The notes under the pieces were generated by a model, which searched no databases, had not been told where the DNA came from, and saw only the letters and a program-made list of their open reading frames with translations. A program made the translations under genes and the position numbers. From Rhodocyclaceae bacterium (lineage in GTDB: Bacteria; Pseudomonadota; Gammaproteobacteria; Burkholderiales; Rhodocyclaceae), in the NCBI GenBank assembly GCA_030824275.1, contig JAVBXY010000009.1:1-64000 (forward strand): 64,000 nt of DNA. Reading direction: 5' to 3'. Shown here in pieces: positions 51,641 through 63,112 of the stretch. The number at the start of each line of letters is the position of its first letter. Within the stretch, counting starts at the first letter, position 1.

Positions 51641-52906
51641 TTATCTGACCAGCGGGCCCCAGGCGGGTTCCCGTACGTCAGCGGCCTGGACGGAAAGTTT
51701 TTGTTTGACCCGACCGTCGCTGGAGACGGCGGCCAGGACGCCGCGACCACCGATCTCGGTGGCATAGAGAATCATGCGGCCATTGGGGGCGAAGCTGGGG
51801 GATTCGTCCTTGGCCGAATCGGTCAGGACCTGGGTCTGCTTGGTCGCCAGATCCATCAGGGCGAGCTGGAAGCGGCCACTGCTGCGGGCGATGAAGGCCA
51901 GGCTCTTGCCGTCCGGCGACGGACGCGGGGTGACGTTGTAACTGCCCTCGAAGGTGATGCGTTCCGCAGCGCCACCGGTGACGGGAATGCGATAGATCTG
52001 CGGGCTGCCGCCCCGGTCCGAGGTGAAGTAGATGAACTGGCCATCGGGGGACCAGCGCGGCTCGGTGTCGATGCCGGACGACGAGGCCACGCGGCTGACG
52101 CCGCTGCCGTCGGCATTCACCATGTAAAGCTGCGAACCGCCGTCCTTGGTCAGCACTACGGCGAGCTTCTTGCCGTCCGGCGACCAGGTTGGCGCCGAGT
52201 TGGAGCCCTTGAAGTTGGCGGCGACATGGCGGCGGCCGCTGGCCAGGTCATGGACATAGACAACCGGCTTCTTGGCCTCGAAGGAGACATAGGCCAGCTT
52301 GCCACCGTCCGGCGACCAGGCCGGCGAGATGATCGGCTCGCGGGAAGCCAGCGCTGCCTGGGCATTGCCGCCGTCGGCGTCGGCGATCTGCAATTCGTAG
52401 CGACCGGTGCTCTTCACCACGTAGGCGATGCGCGTGGAGAACACGCCCGGTTCGCCGGTGAGTTTTTCGTATACGAAGTCGGCGATGCGGTGCCCGGTGG
52501 CACGTAGCTGCGAACCCGTGTGGGCATAGGCCTGGTTGCCGATCACCGCCTGCTTGAGCACATCGGACAAGCGGACGCGGACTTCATAGCGACCATCGGC
52601 CGCCATGCCCACGGTGCCGCCGGTGATGGCATCGGCACCCTTGGCCTTGAGGTCGGCGAAGGGGGGCGTGGCGCTGTCAGCCAGTGGCACGCCGGCATCG
52701 ATCATGCGGAACAGGCCGCTACGCTCGAGGTCGGCGCGGACTACGGAGGTCAAGGCCTGGGCGACGATGCGCTCGCCGGTGAAATCGGCAATGGCCACCG
52801 GCAGGCGGTTCGCTCCGGCGCCGGTGATCTCCACCGTGAGCTGGGCCTGGGCGCTGCCCAGCGCCAAGGTGGCGAGGCAGGCAAGTACAAGACGTTGGAA
52901 TTTCAT
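51641..52906 (-). CDS. tolB: Tol-Pal translocation protein TolB
   Basis: Signal peptide; beta-propeller SPAWSPDGGKLAYVSFE..., APTWSPDGKKLAVV, EPRWSPDGQFIYFTSDRGG. Confidence 0.97.
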   Translation of the reverse strand: MKFQRLVLACLATLALGSAQAQLTVEITGAGANRLPVAIADFTGERIVAQALTSVVRADLERSGLFRMIDAGVPLADSATPPFADLKAKGADAITGGTVGMAADGRYEVRVRLSDVLKQAVIGNQAYAHTGSQLRATGHRIADFVYEKLTGEPGVFSTRIAYVVKSTGRYELQIADADGGNAQAALASREPIISPAWSPDGGKLAYVSFEAKKPVVYVHDLASGRRHVAANFKGSNSAPTWSPDGKKLAVVLTKDGGSQLYMVNADGSGVSRVASSSGIDTEPRWSPDGQFIYFTSDRGGSPQIYRIPVTGGAAERITFEGSYNVTPRPSPDGKSLAFIARSSGRFQLALMDLATKQTQVLTDSAKDESPSFAPNGRMILYATEIGGRGVLAAVSSDGRVKQKLSVQAADVREPAWGPLVR

Positions 52907-52924
52907 GGACTTGATTATAAACGC

Positions 52925-53665
52925 TCAGTCTTCGAGGGGCCGGAACCTGAGTTCCAGAGTACGGCTGAACAGGTCGCCCTGTTCGGGCTTTGGCAAGGGG
53001 CTGGATTTGAGAATCGCGCGTTCGATGGCGGCATCCAGCGCAGGTATACCGGAAGAGCGTTTCAGTTTTACGGTGACGATTTCGCCGCTGGGCAATTGCA
53101 CCACGTCGAAGACCGCTTCCGGGTTGCCCTTCACTTCCGGCGGCAGCACGATGTTGCCGCGAATCTTGCCGCGAATGCGGTTGATGTAGGCTTCCTTCGC
53201 CTTGCTATTCGCGGAAGCTGCTTGCGCGGCTAGTTTGTCCTTTAGCTCCTTTTCAGCGGCTGCTAGTTTCTGCTGTTTTTCTTTCTGTTCCGTGTCTCGA
53301 CGTAATTCCTCCTGAAAAGGATCAAGCTTCGGCTTGGGCGCCTCCTTCGGCTTTTCCTTTTCCTTGATGGCGATGTCGGGCTTGGGCGGTGGTGGCGCGG
53401 GCTTGGGGTCCGGCTTCGGCTCCGGTTTGGGTTCGGGCTTAGGTTCTGGCTTGGGTTCCGGCACAGAAGTCGGCGCTGGCGGGACGGCGGCCTGGACCGG
53501 CACGCTGCGCACCAACTCGACTTCCACCGCTTCGGGCGTCGAGGTCTGCCAGCGGACGCCATAGATCAGGAAGCCCGCCAGCACCAGATGCACGACGATG
53601 GCGAGCACCATCGAGACGCGCTTGCCGGCGTCATTGACCGGCCGTTGCAGGGGGGCGCCGTTCAT
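52925..53665 (-). CDS. tolA: TolA/TonB-like energy-transducing protein
   Basis: N-terminal [16 protein letters not shown] repeats, C-terminal TonB-like domain; tol-pal context. Confidence 0.93.
   Translation of the reverse strand: MNGAPLQRPVNDAGKRVSMVLAIVVHLVLAGFLIYGVRWQTSTPEAVEVELVRSVPVQAAVPPAPTSVPEPKPEPKPEPKPEPKPDPKPAPPPPKPDIAIKEKEKPKEAPKPKLDPFQEELRRDTEQKEKQQKLAAAEKELKDKLAAQAASANSKAKEAYINRIRGKIRGNIVLPPEVKGNPEAVFDVVQLPSGEIVTVKLKRSSGIPALDAAIERAILKSSPLPKPEQGDLFSRTLELRFRPLED
53395..53465 (-). repeat. Degenerate 6-bp/12-bp coding repeats (K-P-E/D-P) in tolA
   Basis: Tandem GGxTTxGGxTCxGG units encoding [21 protein letters not shown]. Confidence 0.8.
53465..53489 (+). repeat. Dispersed 25-bp motif copy 12 (in tolA)
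   Basis: AGAAGTCGGCGCTGG-CGGG-ACGGCG; one mismatch. Confidence 0.92.
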
Positions 53666-54072
53666 TTGCCCGGCTGTACCAGCAGGCCGATCTTGGCCAC
53701 CTGCTGCCGCTGCAATTCATCCATCACGCCGAGCACGAGCTCGTAGCGGACGCTCTTGTCGCCGGCGATCACCACGGCCTGCTGCGGGTTCTTGGCCTGG
53801 GCTGCCTTGATGCGGGCGGCGAGGTCGGCCTTGTCCAGGCTCTGCTCGCCGCCGCCGGCAGCGCGGTCGCGCAGGGACAGGCTGCCATCGGCCTTGATGA
53901 TCACTTCCATCGGCGCCACTGGTGGTTGCGAGGCCTTGCCGACGCTGGGCAGGTCGACGCTGGCGGGCTGGATCATCGGTGCGGTGACCATGAAGATCAC
54001 CAGCAACACCAACATCACGTCGATGTAGGGGACGACGTTGATTTCACTCTGAAGACGACGGGGACGACGCAT
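53662..54072 (-). CDS. tolR: Biopolymer transport protein TolR
   Basis: [29 protein letters not shown]; start at 54072. Confidence 0.96.
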   Translation of the reverse strand: MRRPRRLQSEINVVPYIDVMLVLLVIFMVTAPMIQPASVDLPSVGKASQPPVAPMEVIIKADGSLSLRDRAAGGGEQSLDKADLAARIKAAQAKNPQQAVVIAGDKSVRYELVLGVMDELQRQQVAKIGLLVQPGK

Positions 54073-54082
54073 CGCTGTGCTT

Positions 54083-54760
54083 TCAGCGAATCTGACGCTG
54101 GAGGATGTTCGAGAATTCCTCCATGAAGCTCTCAAAGCGCACGGCGACGCGATCCACGTCGTGGGCGAAGCGGTTGTAGGCGATCACTGCCGGAATCGCC
54201 GCGAAGAGGCCGATGGCGGTGGCCACCAGTGCTTCGGCGATGCCGGGGGCGACGGCCGAGAGCGTGGCCGTGGTCATGTTGGCCAGGCCACGGAAGGAAT
54301 GCATGATGCCCCACACGGTGCCGAAGAGGCCGACATAGGGCGAGACCGAGCCGACCGAGGCGAGGAAGGCCAAGTGCGCTTCGAGGTCATCGATCTCGCG
54401 CTGGTAGGTGGCGCGCATGGCGCGCCGGGCGCCATCGACCACCGTGGCCGGGTCGAGGGCCTTCTGTCCGCGCAGCTTGGTGAATTCCCGGTAGCCGGCC
54501 TCGAAGATGCGCTCCAGTGCGCCGGAGTGATGACGGTCGTTGACGGCGCTCTGGAACAGGGCGTTGAGGTCGCCGCCGCTCCAGAAGTCGCGCTCGAACT
54601 TGTCGGTCTTGGCCCGCGTGTCGCGGATGGCGAAGGCCTTGCGGAATATCCAGTACCAGGACATCAGCGAGACGACGGTGAGCAGCAGCATGACCAGCTT
54701 GACGACGAGGCTGGCATTGCTGATGAGTTCAATGATGGAGAGGTCCTGGGTGACGTTCAT
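54083..54760 (-). CDS. tolQ: Tol-Pal system protein TolQ
   Basis: [27 protein letters not shown]...[13 protein letters not shown]...[17 protein letters not shown]. Confidence 0.97.
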   Translation of the reverse strand: MNVTQDLSIIELISNASLVVKLVMLLLTVVSLMSWYWIFRKAFAIRDTRAKTDKFERDFWSGGDLNALFQSAVNDRHHSGALERIFEAGYREFTKLRGQKALDPATVVDGARRAMRATYQREIDDLEAHLAFLASVGSVSPYVGLFGTVWGIMHSFRGLANMTTATLSAVAPGIAEALVATAIGLFAAIPAVIAYNRFAHDVDRVAVRFESFMEEFSNILQRQIR

Positions 54761-55194
54761 ACCGTTTTTTCCGTTATTGCCTTGAATTGTTCGTGAATGT
54801 TCCTGGGCATCGGCTTGGGTCGGCTGCTGACGGGATCGATGCAGGCGACGCGTATTTTCGCATCAAGCAGCAGTTCCTCGCCGCGCATGACGCGCTGCGC
54901 GAAGACGAGCTGCGCACGGCCCAGCGATTCGACCGCGGTTTCGACCGCAAGCAGGTCATCAAGTTTCGCCGGCTTCAAATATTCTGCGTTGACCGAACGC
55001 ACGGCGAAGGCAATGCCCTCCTGCATCAAGACGTGCTGGCTGTGGCCGAGGATGCGCAGGAATTCCGTGCGCCCACGTTCGACGAAGCGCAGATAGCTGG
55101 CGTAATAGACGATGCCGGCAGTATCGGTGTCTTCGTAATAGACGCGAACGGAAATGGAATGCGCGTGTTGTGACGGAGTGGAGGGAACGGTCAT
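54757..55194 (-). CDS. ybgC: Acyl-CoA thioesterase YbgC (tol-pal associated)
   Basis: VRVYYEDTDTAGIVYYASYLRFVERGRTEFLR. Confidence 0.96.
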   Translation of the reverse strand: MTVPSTPSQHAHSISVRVYYEDTDTAGIVYYASYLRFVERGRTEFLRILGHSQHVLMQEGIAFAVRSVNAEYLKPAKLDDLLAVETAVESLGRAQLVFAQRVMRGEELLLDAKIRVACIDPVSSRPKPMPRNIHEQFKAITEKTV

Positions 55195-55273
55195 TCGGAA
55201 TCGTGATAGTTTTCAGGCGCGGCGATCGGGGCTGGCCGCCATTACGAGAGACGAGAACGAGAGGCGAAGCATC

Positions 55274-55984
55274 GTGAACAGGATAGTCGACCCGGCGGAT
55301 CGCGATATTGCCTGGTGCATTCAACTGTACCAGAGTCATCCGGAAGCCTGCCTGCAACACCTGCGGACGCACTACCCGGAATCACGTGTGGTGCTCCTCA
55401 TGGATGGGGACAAGGAGCATCTCGACCGCTACACGCGGCTGAGCGAGGCATACAAGACCGAACTGGTGCAGGGTGAGCATCTGATGGCGTTTCACTCCAG
55501 CCACTTATATGTGGAGCGCATGCTGCGGCAGGGCTTGCAGGGCGATGAGCGATTCTATTTTCGCATCGACCCGGATGCCAAACTCTGGCGTCGCTTCCGC
55601 TGGTTGCCCGCCATGCCGTGTGCGTTCGGTACGCTGGAAACCGTCACCGAGGCGCTGAAGGACCGGATTCGTCATCCGCCCAATATCCAGGGAGGATGTT
55701 TCGGCCTCACCCGGGAGGTCGTCGAGGGTGTACTGGCGTCGGGCCTGTTGTCGCATCAGCATTGCGTGGCCGAAGCCCGCCAGGGATGGGTTCGCTGTGC
55801 CGATTGTGAGCACATTGCCTCGCGCGGCATGATGCTGGATGACTTTGTGCTGTCCTGGGCGGCCGATGCGGCCGGCTTCCCCATCATTCAGCATCCCGAG
55901 ATCGCATCCTATTGGCGCCATCCGGTGGCGAACGATGCTCTGCGTTTCGCCATTACCCACCCGCACAAGGAAATGGACGCCTGA
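55274..55984 (+). CDS. Hypothetical glycosyltransferase-like protein
   Basis: Probable GTG start; LYQSHPEACLQHLRTHYPESRVVLLMDG...RFYFRIDPDAKLWRRF...GGCFGLTREVVEG; GT-A-like layout, family not assigned. Confidence 0.55.
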   Translation: MNRIVDPADRDIAWCIQLYQSHPEACLQHLRTHYPESRVVLLMDGDKEHLDRYTRLSEAYKTELVQGEHLMAFHSSHLYVERMLRQGLQGDERFYFRIDPDAKLWRRFRWLPAMPCAFGTLETVTEALKDRIRHPPNIQGGCFGLTREVVEGVLASGLLSHQHCVAEARQGWVRCADCEHIASRGMMLDDFVLSWAADAAGFPIIQHPEIASYWRHPVANDALRFAITHPHKEMDA

Positions 55985-56000
55985 GCGGGTAGTCGCTTGG

Positions 56001-57068
56001 CTATTCCTGTTTCGGCGGCGCCGACCACAGATCCGGCGCCGTTCTTCCTGGTTGCTCCAGTCCGAAGTGTTGCCAGATGCTGGCCGTCGCAATGCGGCCG
56101 CGCGGCGTGCGTTGCAGGTAGCCCTGCTGGATCAGATAGGGTTCGAGCACGTCCTCGATAGTGTCGCGGGCCTCGCCGATGGCGGCGGCGAGGTTGTCCA
56201 CGCCGACCGGGCCGCCGCCGAATTTTTCCAGCATGGCGCCGAGCAGTTTGCGGTCCATGACGTCGAGGCCGAGATGGTCCACGTCGAGCATGGTCAACGC
56301 GGCGTCGGCGACTTCGCGGGTGATCCTGCCGTCGGCCTTGACCTCGGCGAAGTCGCGCACGCGGCGCAGCAGGCGGTTGGCGATGCGTGGCGTGCCGCGC
56401 GAGCGGCGGGCGATTTCCACCGAGCCGTCCTCGACGATGTCGCAGGCCAGCAGATGGGCCGAGCGACGGACGATGAAGCCGAGTTCTTCCGGCGTGTAGA
56501 ACTCCAGCCGGGCGACGATGCCGAAGCGGTCGCGCAGGGGATTGGTCAGCATCCCGGCGCGGGTGGTGGCGCCGATCAGGGTGAAGGGCGGCAGGTCAAG
56601 CTTGACCGAGCGGGCCGAGGGGCCTTCGCCGATCATGATGTCGATCTGGAAATCCTCCAGCGCCGGGTAAAGGATTTCCTCCACCACCGGCGACAGGCGA
56701 TGGATCTCGTCGATGAACAGCACGTCGTTGGGTTCGAGATTGGTCAGCATCGCCGCCAGGTCGCCGGCCCGCTCCAGCACCGGGCCGGAAGTCTGGCGCA
56801 GGTTGACGCCCATCTCGTGGGCGATGATGTGGGCGAGGGTGGTCTTGCCCAGGCCCGGCGGGCCGAACAGCAGCACGTGGTCGAGGGCTTCGCCGCGCCG
56901 CTTGCTGGCCTCGATGAAGATTTCGAGCTGGTTGCGGATCTTCTGCTGGCCCACGTAGTCGGCGAGTTTCTTTGGCCGCAGGGCGCGTTCCAGCACGTCC
57001 TCCTGGGGCGACTCCTTGGCCGTGGTGATGACGCCGCGATTCTCGAAGTTGTCGGTCTGTATGCTCAT
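56001..57068 (-). CDS. ruvB: Holliday junction branch migration helicase RuvB
   Basis: [63 protein letters not shown]. Confidence 0.98.
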   Translation of the reverse strand: MSIQTDNFENRGVITTAKESPQEDVLERALRPKKLADYVGQQKIRNQLEIFIEASKRRGEALDHVLLFGPPGLGKTTLAHIIAHEMGVNLRQTSGPVLERAGDLAAMLTNLEPNDVLFIDEIHRLSPVVEEILYPALEDFQIDIMIGEGPSARSVKLDLPPFTLIGATTRAGMLTNPLRDRFGIVARLEFYTPEELGFIVRRSAHLLACDIVEDGSVEIARRSRGTPRIANRLLRRVRDFAEVKADGRITREVADAALTMLDVDHLGLDVMDRKLLGAMLEKFGGGPVGVDNLAAAIGEARDTIEDVLEPYLIQQGYLQRTPRGRIATASIWQHFGLEQPGRTAPDLWSAPPKQE

Positions 57069-57562
57069 GGGGCCAGTTTAGCCGACGGGGGTTTGCTGCG
57101 GACGTAGAGCGTCTTGTCCACCGTGGCGACGACCTTGCCGGCGGCATCGACGACATCCACCGACCAGGTCGGTTCGTACTTCCGGCCGTCGGCGGTGGCC
57201 GCCAGCACCTCGGCGATCATCGCTTCGTCGAGCTTGAAATTGGCATACACGTAGCCGCGTCCCGGCGTCTTGTAGTGGATTTGCGAGGCCTTGTCCCAGA
57301 CCACATAGCCCTTGGGCAGGTTGTGCAGCAGCATCAAGGCGTAGAAAGGGTCGGTCATCGCAAACAGCGAGCCGCCGAAATGGGTGCCGAAGTAGTTGCG
57401 GTTGAACAGCCCCAGGCGCAGGCGCACGCGGATGGAGCGGTAGTCCTCGGCGATGTGCATGACGTGGATGCCGGCCCCGACGAAGGGCGGCCACAGGTTC
57501 ATGCCCAGGCGCAGGGCGCCGGCGCCGATGCGTAGTTTGGAGAGAAATCCCTGCTTGGCCAT
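57065..57562 (-). CDS. DUF4442/hot-dog thioesterase-like protein
   Basis: [41 protein letters not shown]. Confidence 0.85.
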   Translation of the reverse strand: MAKQGFLSKLRIGAGALRLGMNLWPPFVGAGIHVMHIAEDYRSIRVRLRLGLFNRNYFGTHFGGSLFAMTDPFYALMLLHNLPKGYVVWDKASQIHYKTPGRGYVYANFKLDEAMIAEVLAATADGRKYEPTWSVDVVDAAGKVVATVDKTLYVRSKPPSAKLAP

Positions 57563-58155
57563 CAGTTCTTGGAGAGCAGTTTCAGCGCCTGTCGGATGCC
57601 GTCGGCCACGGGCGTGTCGGGCGACATGGTCTTCATGGCGGAAACCGCTTCGCGTTCGTTGTAGCCCAGGGCCAGCAGGGCATTGAGGATGTCGCTGGCG
57701 GCATCCGGCGCCGTCTCGCCAGGGCCGACTTTTACGCCGCCGACGGCCAGCGACTTGGGCAGCTTGTCGCGCAGTTCCAGCAGCAGGCGTTCGGCGGTCT
57801 TCTTGCCGATGCCGGGCACCTTGGTCAGGCGACCGGCTTCCTGCAGGGTGACGGCCTGGGCCAGTTCGTTCACCGACATGCCGGAAAGCACCGATAGCGC
57901 GGTGCGCGCGCCGATGCCGGAAATCTTCAGCAACTGGCGGAAGGCGGCGCGTTCGCCTTCGCTGGCGAAGCCGTAGAGGAAGTGGCCGTCCTCGCGCACG
58001 ATCAGGTGCGTGTGCAGGGAGACGCGCTCGCCGGTGGCCGGCAGGTTGTAGAAGGTGCTCATGGGCACATCCACTTCGTAGCCGAGACCCTGCACATCGA
58101 CGGTGATGGCGGGCGGGTTCTTTTCCAGCAGGATGCCGGTGATGCGACCGATCAT
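57562..58155 (-). CDS. ruvA: Holliday junction DNA helicase RuvA
   Basis: [39 protein letters not shown]; start at 58155; motif copy in the domain II/III linker. Confidence 0.97.
   Translation of the reverse strand: MIGRITGILLEKNPPAITVDVQGLGYEVDVPMSTFYNLPATGERVSLHTHLIVREDGHFLYGFASEGERAAFRQLLKISGIGARTALSVLSGMSVNELAQAVTLQEAGRLTKVPGIGKKTAERLLLELRDKLPKSLAVGGVKVGPGETAPDAASDILNALLALGYNEREAVSAMKTMSPDTPVADGIRQALKLLSKN
57710..57734 (-). repeat. Dispersed 25-bp motif copy 13 (in ruvA)
   Basis: minus strand AAAAGTCGGCCCTGG-CGAG-ACGGCG; one mismatch. Confidence 0.92.
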
Positions 58156-59114
58156 GAATGGACTCCTGAATAGACGAGGGCGGCGATCAGCAGCACGCCA
58201 TACAGATGCACGGCGAGCAGCGTGAGCTTGATCGCCGGCAGCAGTTGTGCGGGCTGCTCTGCGTGAGGCCAAAGGGCGCGGGTGGCGGCCATGGCAGGGA
58301 CCAGGCCGAGCAGTGCAAGAAAAGTCGGCGCTGGCAGGACGGCGAGAGCGATCCCGGCGAGCAGCGAAACTGCCGCCAGCAAGGCGATCAGCGGATAGCC
58401 CCAGCGCGCGGCGCGGCGGCCGATGCGCGCCACTAGCGTGTGCTTGCCGGCGGCCCCGTCGGCGACGGCGTCGGGGAACTGGTTGATGTAGAGCACATTG
58501 GCCACCATCAGCGCGTAGCCGAGGCCAGCCGCCAGCGGTAGCGTGGCGAAGTGGTGGCGTTGCACGTAGTCCGTTCCGATCACCACCAGCAGCCAGCCGG
58601 CGACGATGCCGGTTTCGCCGAGGCCGCGCGCGGCCAGTCGCAAGGGCGGGGCCGAGTAGGCCCAGCCGACGAGCAGGCCGGCGAGGCCGATCAGCAGCAG
58701 GCCGCTGCCACTGGTCGCCGTCAGCCAGAGGCCGGCGGGAATTACGGCGAGCAGCAGGCCATAGCCCAGCCGCGCCGTGGAGGTCGGCGTCAGCACGCCG
58801 TTCTGGATGAAGCGACTGCCGCCAGTGAAGGGAAACAGGCGTTCGATGTTCACAGCATCGGTGGCCATGTCGTGGTAATCGTTGATGACGTTGGCACCGG
58901 CATGGGCGATCAGGGCGAAGAGCAGCGTCGCCACGGCCCGGCTCGCATCAATGCCGGAACCACCAGCCCAGGCGGTAGCGAGACCGATGAACACCGCCAC
59001 CAGCGTGACGCTGAGAAAGGCCGGGCGGGTGGCGAGAAAGAGCCGGCGCGGTCCCGCCGGGATCGCCTGCGGGCTGGGTTCGGCAACGGGTTTGGCAAGT
59101 ACGGTGGTGTTCAT
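58152..59114 (-). CDS. UbiA/MenA-family prenyltransferase
   Basis: [64 protein letters not shown]. Confidence 0.88.
   Translation of the reverse strand: MNTTVLAKPVAEPSPQAIPAGPRRLFLATRPAFLSVTLVAVFIGLATAWAGGSGIDASRAVATLLFALIAHAGANVINDYHDMATDAVNIERLFPFTGGSRFIQNGVLTPTSTARLGYGLLLAVIPAGLWLTATSGSGLLLIGLAGLLVGWAYSAPPLRLAARGLGETGIVAGWLLVVIGTDYVQRHHFATLPLAAGLGYALMVANVLYINQFPDAVADGAAGKHTLVARIGRRAARWGYPLIALLAAVSLLAGIALAVLPAPTFLALLGLVPAMAATRALWPHAEQPAQLLPAIKLTLLAVHLYGVLLIAALVYSGVHS
58320..58344 (+). repeat. Dispersed 25-bp motif copy 14 (in prenyltransferase)
   Basis: AAAAGTCGGCGCTGG-CAGG-ACGGCG; exact. Confidence 0.95.
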
Positions 59115-60310
59115 GCACTCAACTCCTCGATGCGCCGGACCAGGTTGTCGAGCACATTTTGTTGCTCGAAAGCAGCGTACTTGCGGGCGAAGGCCTCGGC
59201 GTTGGCGCGATAGCCGGATTCCTGTATCAGCGCGGTGATCAGTCCTTTCAACTCGGTCTCCGGTTGTTCCGGGTTGACCAGAATGCCGGCGCCCATTTCC
59301 ACCACACGGCGGGCGAGAAGGAATTGTTCCAGATGGCCGGGCAACAGCAGAATGGGTTTTCCGGCGAGCAGGAAGGCGGTGGTGGTGGCGAGGCTGGAGT
59401 AGGTGATGGCGAGGTCGGCTTCCCGTGTCATCTGGCCGATGTCGGCGGGCCGATCAAGGAAGCGTAGATGGGGCCGCGCGTAACGCTCTCGCAGAGCCGG
59501 GTCGATGTCGGGGAAATACAGCAGCGCGGAACACGGCGTGGCGGCGATGGCTTCCAGCATCCGTTCGTGGTGCGGGGTTTCCCGGCGCAGGTAGGCGAAG
59601 ATTTTCGGGCCGCTGTGGGTGGACTGCGCGGCGGGCCAATCCGCGTGGAAACCGGTGCCGGCGCTGGGCAGGCTGCCCCAGTAGCGGGCAGGGCCCCGGT
59701 CGGCGTAATGGTCGAGTTCCGGAAAGGTGATCAGCGTTTCCTCGGCGACATCGAACAGTTGCGCCGTGCAGCTGATCGCTGGCAAGCCGTGACGTGCCAA
59801 CACCTGATTGACGGTGTTCCGCGCTGTGTCGTCGATGGCCTGCAACTGCTGGCCCGGCATCGGCTGCCAAGGCCGCATGTTGGGCAGCGGGTTGACCATG
59901 GGCGGTACGGTGAAGCCGTTGGAGAACATCATTACCGGCAGGCCCAAGGTGCGCGCGGCGAGAACGGCGGTGGGCGCGTGGTCGGTCAGCACCAGCCGGG
60001 CGCCGGTCAGGCGCATCAGCTCGCGCCAGGCGCCGGTGAGACCAAACAGCGCCTTGGGATCGGCATAACCGAAGCGCAACAGGATATCGGCATAGGACAG
60101 TGGCGGGCCCTGGCGGGGCTGCTCTGGCAGGCTCGGCGCGGCCAGCCAGGAGAATCCTTCCGAGGCTAGATAGTCGCCAACAGTGGCGGCCTGGGTGACG
60201 CCCCAATGCACCGTGTGACCGTGATCGCGCAGGGCCTTGGCCAGGGGCATGAAGGCGCCCACATGGCCGAGATTGGCGCCGAATTCCCAGGCGTAGAGGA
60301 TCGAGCTCAC
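59111..60310 (-). CDS. GT1-like (UDP-glycosyltransferase/MurG-like fold) glycosyltransferase
   Basis: Probable GTG start; [34 protein letters not shown]-terminal [35 protein letters not shown]. Confidence 0.85.
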   Translation of the reverse strand: MSSILYAWEFGANLGHVGAFMPLAKALRDHGHTVHWGVTQAATVGDYLASEGFSWLAAPSLPEQPRQGPPLSYADILLRFGYADPKALFGLTGAWRELMRLTGARLVLTDHAPTAVLAARTLGLPVMMFSNGFTVPPMVNPLPNMRPWQPMPGQQLQAIDDTARNTVNQVLARHGLPAISCTAQLFDVAEETLITFPELDHYADRGPARYWGSLPSAGTGFHADWPAAQSTHSGPKIFAYLRRETPHHERMLEAIAATPCSALLYFPDIDPALRERYARPHLRFLDRPADIGQMTREADLAITYSSLATTTAFLLAGKPILLLPGHLEQFLLARRVVEMGAGILVNPEQPETELKGLITALIQESGYRANAEAFARKYAAFEQQNVLDNLVRRIEELSA

Positions 60311-60837
60311 ATCAATCTTCCGCCGCGCACGCGCCGGCCGCTGGTGGCGATGCCGCCCATGCCCTGGCCGCCATGGGCGTGGGCAATGGCGCAAGCGAGG
60401 GCGTCGGCGGCATCGCTGCTGGGTTCGCCGGGCAGCTTGAGCAGGCGCATGACCATTTGCTGTACCTGTTCCTTGGCGGCCTTGCCGTGGCCGACCACCG
60501 CTTGTTTCACTTGTAGGGCGGTGTACTCGGCCACCGGCAGATCGGCCAGCACCAGCGCGGAAATCGCCGCGCCACGGGCCTGGCCGAGCAGCAGCGTGGA
60601 TTGCGGATTGACGTTCACGAAAACGATTTCCACGGCGGCCTGGTGCGGCTGATAGGTGGCGACCACCTCGGCGATGCCGTCGAGCAGGGTGCGTAGGCGT
60701 AGCGGCAACGAGGCCTCGCCGTCGGTCTTGATGCAGCCGCTGGCGACGTAGCTCAGCGTATTGCCGACCTTGTCGATGACACCGAAGCCCGTGGACCGCA
60801 GGCCGGGGTCGATGCCGAGGATGCGCACTGTGTTCAT
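60307..60837 (-). CDS. ruvC: Crossover junction endodeoxyribonuclease RuvC
   Basis: [55 protein letters not shown]. Confidence 0.97.
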   Translation of the reverse strand: MNTVRILGIDPGLRSTGFGVIDKVGNTLSYVASGCIKTDGEASLPLRLRTLLDGIAEVVATYQPHQAAVEIVFVNVNPQSTLLLGQARGAAISALVLADLPVAEYTALQVKQAVVGHGKAAKEQVQQMVMRLLKLPGEPSSDAADALACAIAHAHGGQGMGGIATSGRRVRGGRLM

Positions 60838-61703
60838 TTGCGTGCCAAATACACGCCCCAGACCGCGAGGCCCATGCCGGCCAGCGCGATGCCGGAGAGC
60901 GTCTCGCCGAACAGGGCCCAGGCGATCAGGGCCGTGCAGGGCGGCACGAGGTAGAAGACGCTGGCGATGTTCACCGCCGTGCCGTGGCGGATCAGCCAGT
61001 TGAGCAGGGAGATGGCGCCGATGGACAGCACCAGCACCAGCCAGGCCAGGGCGAAGATGAAATCCGGTGCCCATTCGACGCGGAAGCTTTCGGTGAACGA
61101 GGCCACGGCAAAAGTGGCGATGGCGGTGGGGACGAACTGGGCGACGGCGCCGGTGCGCCAGTCGAAGCTGGGGCAATAGCGTTTTTGATACAGGGTGCCG
61201 GCAGTGATGCCGACCAGTGCGGCCAGCGCCGGGACCAGCGCGTCGAGGCCGAAGCCGCTGCCGATTTTTCCCGAGACCACCAGGGCGACACCGACGAAGC
61301 CGAGGCCCAGTCCCGCCCATTGCCGCGCCAGCACTGCCTCGCCGAGCAGCCAGCCGGCGCCGACGGCGGTGAGCAGGGGCTGGATGCCGACCACGAGACT
61401 GGTCACGCCGGCCGGCAGGCCCATGGAAATGGCGGTGAACACGCCGCCCAGGTACACCGCATGCACCAGCAGGCCGGAGACGCCAATGTGGAACCACTGC
61501 CGCGCGTCCTTCGGCCAGGGCGCTTGCATGGCCAGTGCCACCGCCGTCATCAGGCTGATGACGAAGAGATAGCGAATGAGCAGGAAGGTCAGCGGCTCGA
61601 CGTGGGGCAGGCCGTACTTGGCGCCGATGAAGCCGGTGGCCCAGAGGACGACGAACAGATAGGGAGCGAGCTGGGGGGCGAGTTTGGGTGCGAGGCGGTT
61701 CAT
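60834..61703 (-). CDS. EamA/DMT-family transporter
   Basis: Ten-TM DMT pattern; [17 protein letters not shown]...[14 protein letters not shown]...[15 protein letters not shown]. Confidence 0.9.
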   Translation of the reverse strand: MNRLAPKLAPQLAPYLFVVLWATGFIGAKYGLPHVEPLTFLLIRYLFVISLMTAVALAMQAPWPKDARQWFHIGVSGLLVHAVYLGGVFTAISMGLPAGVTSLVVGIQPLLTAVGAGWLLGEAVLARQWAGLGLGFVGVALVVSGKIGSGFGLDALVPALAALVGITAGTLYQKRYCPSFDWRTGAVAQFVPTAIATFAVASFTESFRVEWAPDFIFALAWLVLVLSIGAISLLNWLIRHGTAVNIASVFYLVPPCTALIAWALFGETLSGIALAGMGLAVWGVYLARK

Positions 61704-61785
61704 GAAGCGCGCTGTCGAAAATTCAGCCCGCAAGGGTAACCGATTCGGGGGCTATGATGATCCGTCGATCCACGAGGAGACCGCC

Positions 61786-62322
61786 ATGATCCGCAAGCTG
61801 GCCGTGGGCCTGATGGCCCTGATGTCCATCATTACCGGGGCTCGGGCCGAGGTGCCGGCGGTGGGCGCCGCCGCACCCGAGTTCTCCTTGCCCGACCAGC
61901 ATGGCGCCGTGCGGCGTCTGGCCGAGTGGCGCGGGCGCTGGGTGGTACTGTATTTCTATCCCAAGGACGACACGCCGGGCTGCACCACTGAGGCCTGCTC
62001 TTTCCGCGACGACCTGGCCAAGCTCACGGCCCTGGGGGCCCAAGTAGTCGGGATTAGCGTCGATGACAGCGCATCGCACAAGGCTTTTGCCGAGAAATAC
62101 CATTTGCCGTTTCCGCTGCTGGCCGATACCGATGCGGCGGTGGCCAAGCGCTATGGCGCGCTGGCGAACTGGCTGGTGGTGAAGATGGCGAAGCGCTACA
62201 CCTTCCTCATTGATCCTGCCGGGCACATTGCCAAGGTCTATTTGGCCGTGGAGGCTTCGCGGCATTCGGCGGAAATCATCGCCGACCTTACATCGCTCAA
62301 GGCGCGGAAACCCGTGCCTTGA
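61786..62322 (+). CDS. Peroxiredoxin (AhpC/TSA, Bcp-like) with signal peptide
   Basis: FSLPDQHGAVRRLAEWRGRWVVLYFYPKDDTPGCTTEACSFRDD. Confidence 0.94.
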   Translation: MIRKLAVGLMALMSIITGARAEVPAVGAAAPEFSLPDQHGAVRRLAEWRGRWVVLYFYPKDDTPGCTTEACSFRDDLAKLTALGAQVVGISVDDSASHKAFAEKYHLPFPLLADTDAAVAKRYGALANWLVVKMAKRYTFLIDPAGHIAKVYLAVEASRHSAEIIADLTSLKARKPVP

Positions 62323-62335
62323 GCGACCCGGCGAC

Positions 62336-63061
62336 TTACTCGTCGATTACCGCCGTGGTGTAGACCTCCTGCACGTCGTCGAGGGATTCCAGGGCGTCGA
62401 GCAGCTTCTGCATTTTTTCCGCATCCTCGCCGGCGAACTCGGTCTCGTTCTGCGGCTTCATGGTCACTTCGCCGAACTCGGGCTTGAAGCCGGCTTTCTC
62501 TAGCGCGTCCTTGACGGTGCTGAAGTCGTGAGGCGGGGTGATCACTTCGATGGAGCCGTCCTCGTTGGTCACTACGTCGTCGGCACCGGCCTCGATGGCG
62601 GCATCCATCAGCTTGGCCTCGTCGGTGCCCGGCGCGAACAGCATCTGGCCGCAGTGGGTGAACAGGAAGGCCACGCTGCCGTCGGTGCCCATGTTGCCGC
62701 CGTGCTTTGCGAAGGCGTGACGCACTTCGGCGACGGTGCGCACCTTGTTGTCGGTGAGGCAATCGACCATCACGGCGGCGCCGTTGATGCCGTAGCCCTC
62801 GTAGCGGATTTCTTCGTAGCTGACGCCTTCAAGCTGGCCGGTGCCGCGCTTGATGGCATTCTCGATGTTGTCCTTGGGCAGCGACTGGGCCTTGGCCTTG
62901 TCGATGGCCAGCCGCAGGCGCGGGTTGGCGGTGATGTCGCCGCCGCCCATCTTGGCTGCGACGGTGATTTCCTTGATCAGCTTGGTGAAGACCTTGCCCC
63001 GCTTGGCGTCCTGACGGCCCTTGCGGTGCTGGATATTGGCCCATTTGGAATGGCCTGCCAT
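62336..63061 (-). CDS. yebC: YebC/PmpR-family DNA-binding regulator
   Basis: [42 protein letters not shown]. Confidence 0.98.
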   Translation of the reverse strand: MAGHSKWANIQHRKGRQDAKRGKVFTKLIKEITVAAKMGGGDITANPRLRLAIDKAKAQSLPKDNIENAIKRGTGQLEGVSYEEIRYEGYGINGAAVMVDCLTDNKVRTVAEVRHAFAKHGGNMGTDGSVAFLFTHCGQMLFAPGTDEAKLMDAAIEAGADDVVTNEDGSIEVITPPHDFSTVKDALEKAGFKPEFGEVTMKPQNETEFAGEDAEKMQKLLDALESLDDVQEVYTTAVIDE

Positions 63062-63112
63062 GATGATTTCCTTTGTTGCCGCTTAGAATCGAAGAATTTT
63101 ACCACCCGCCAA

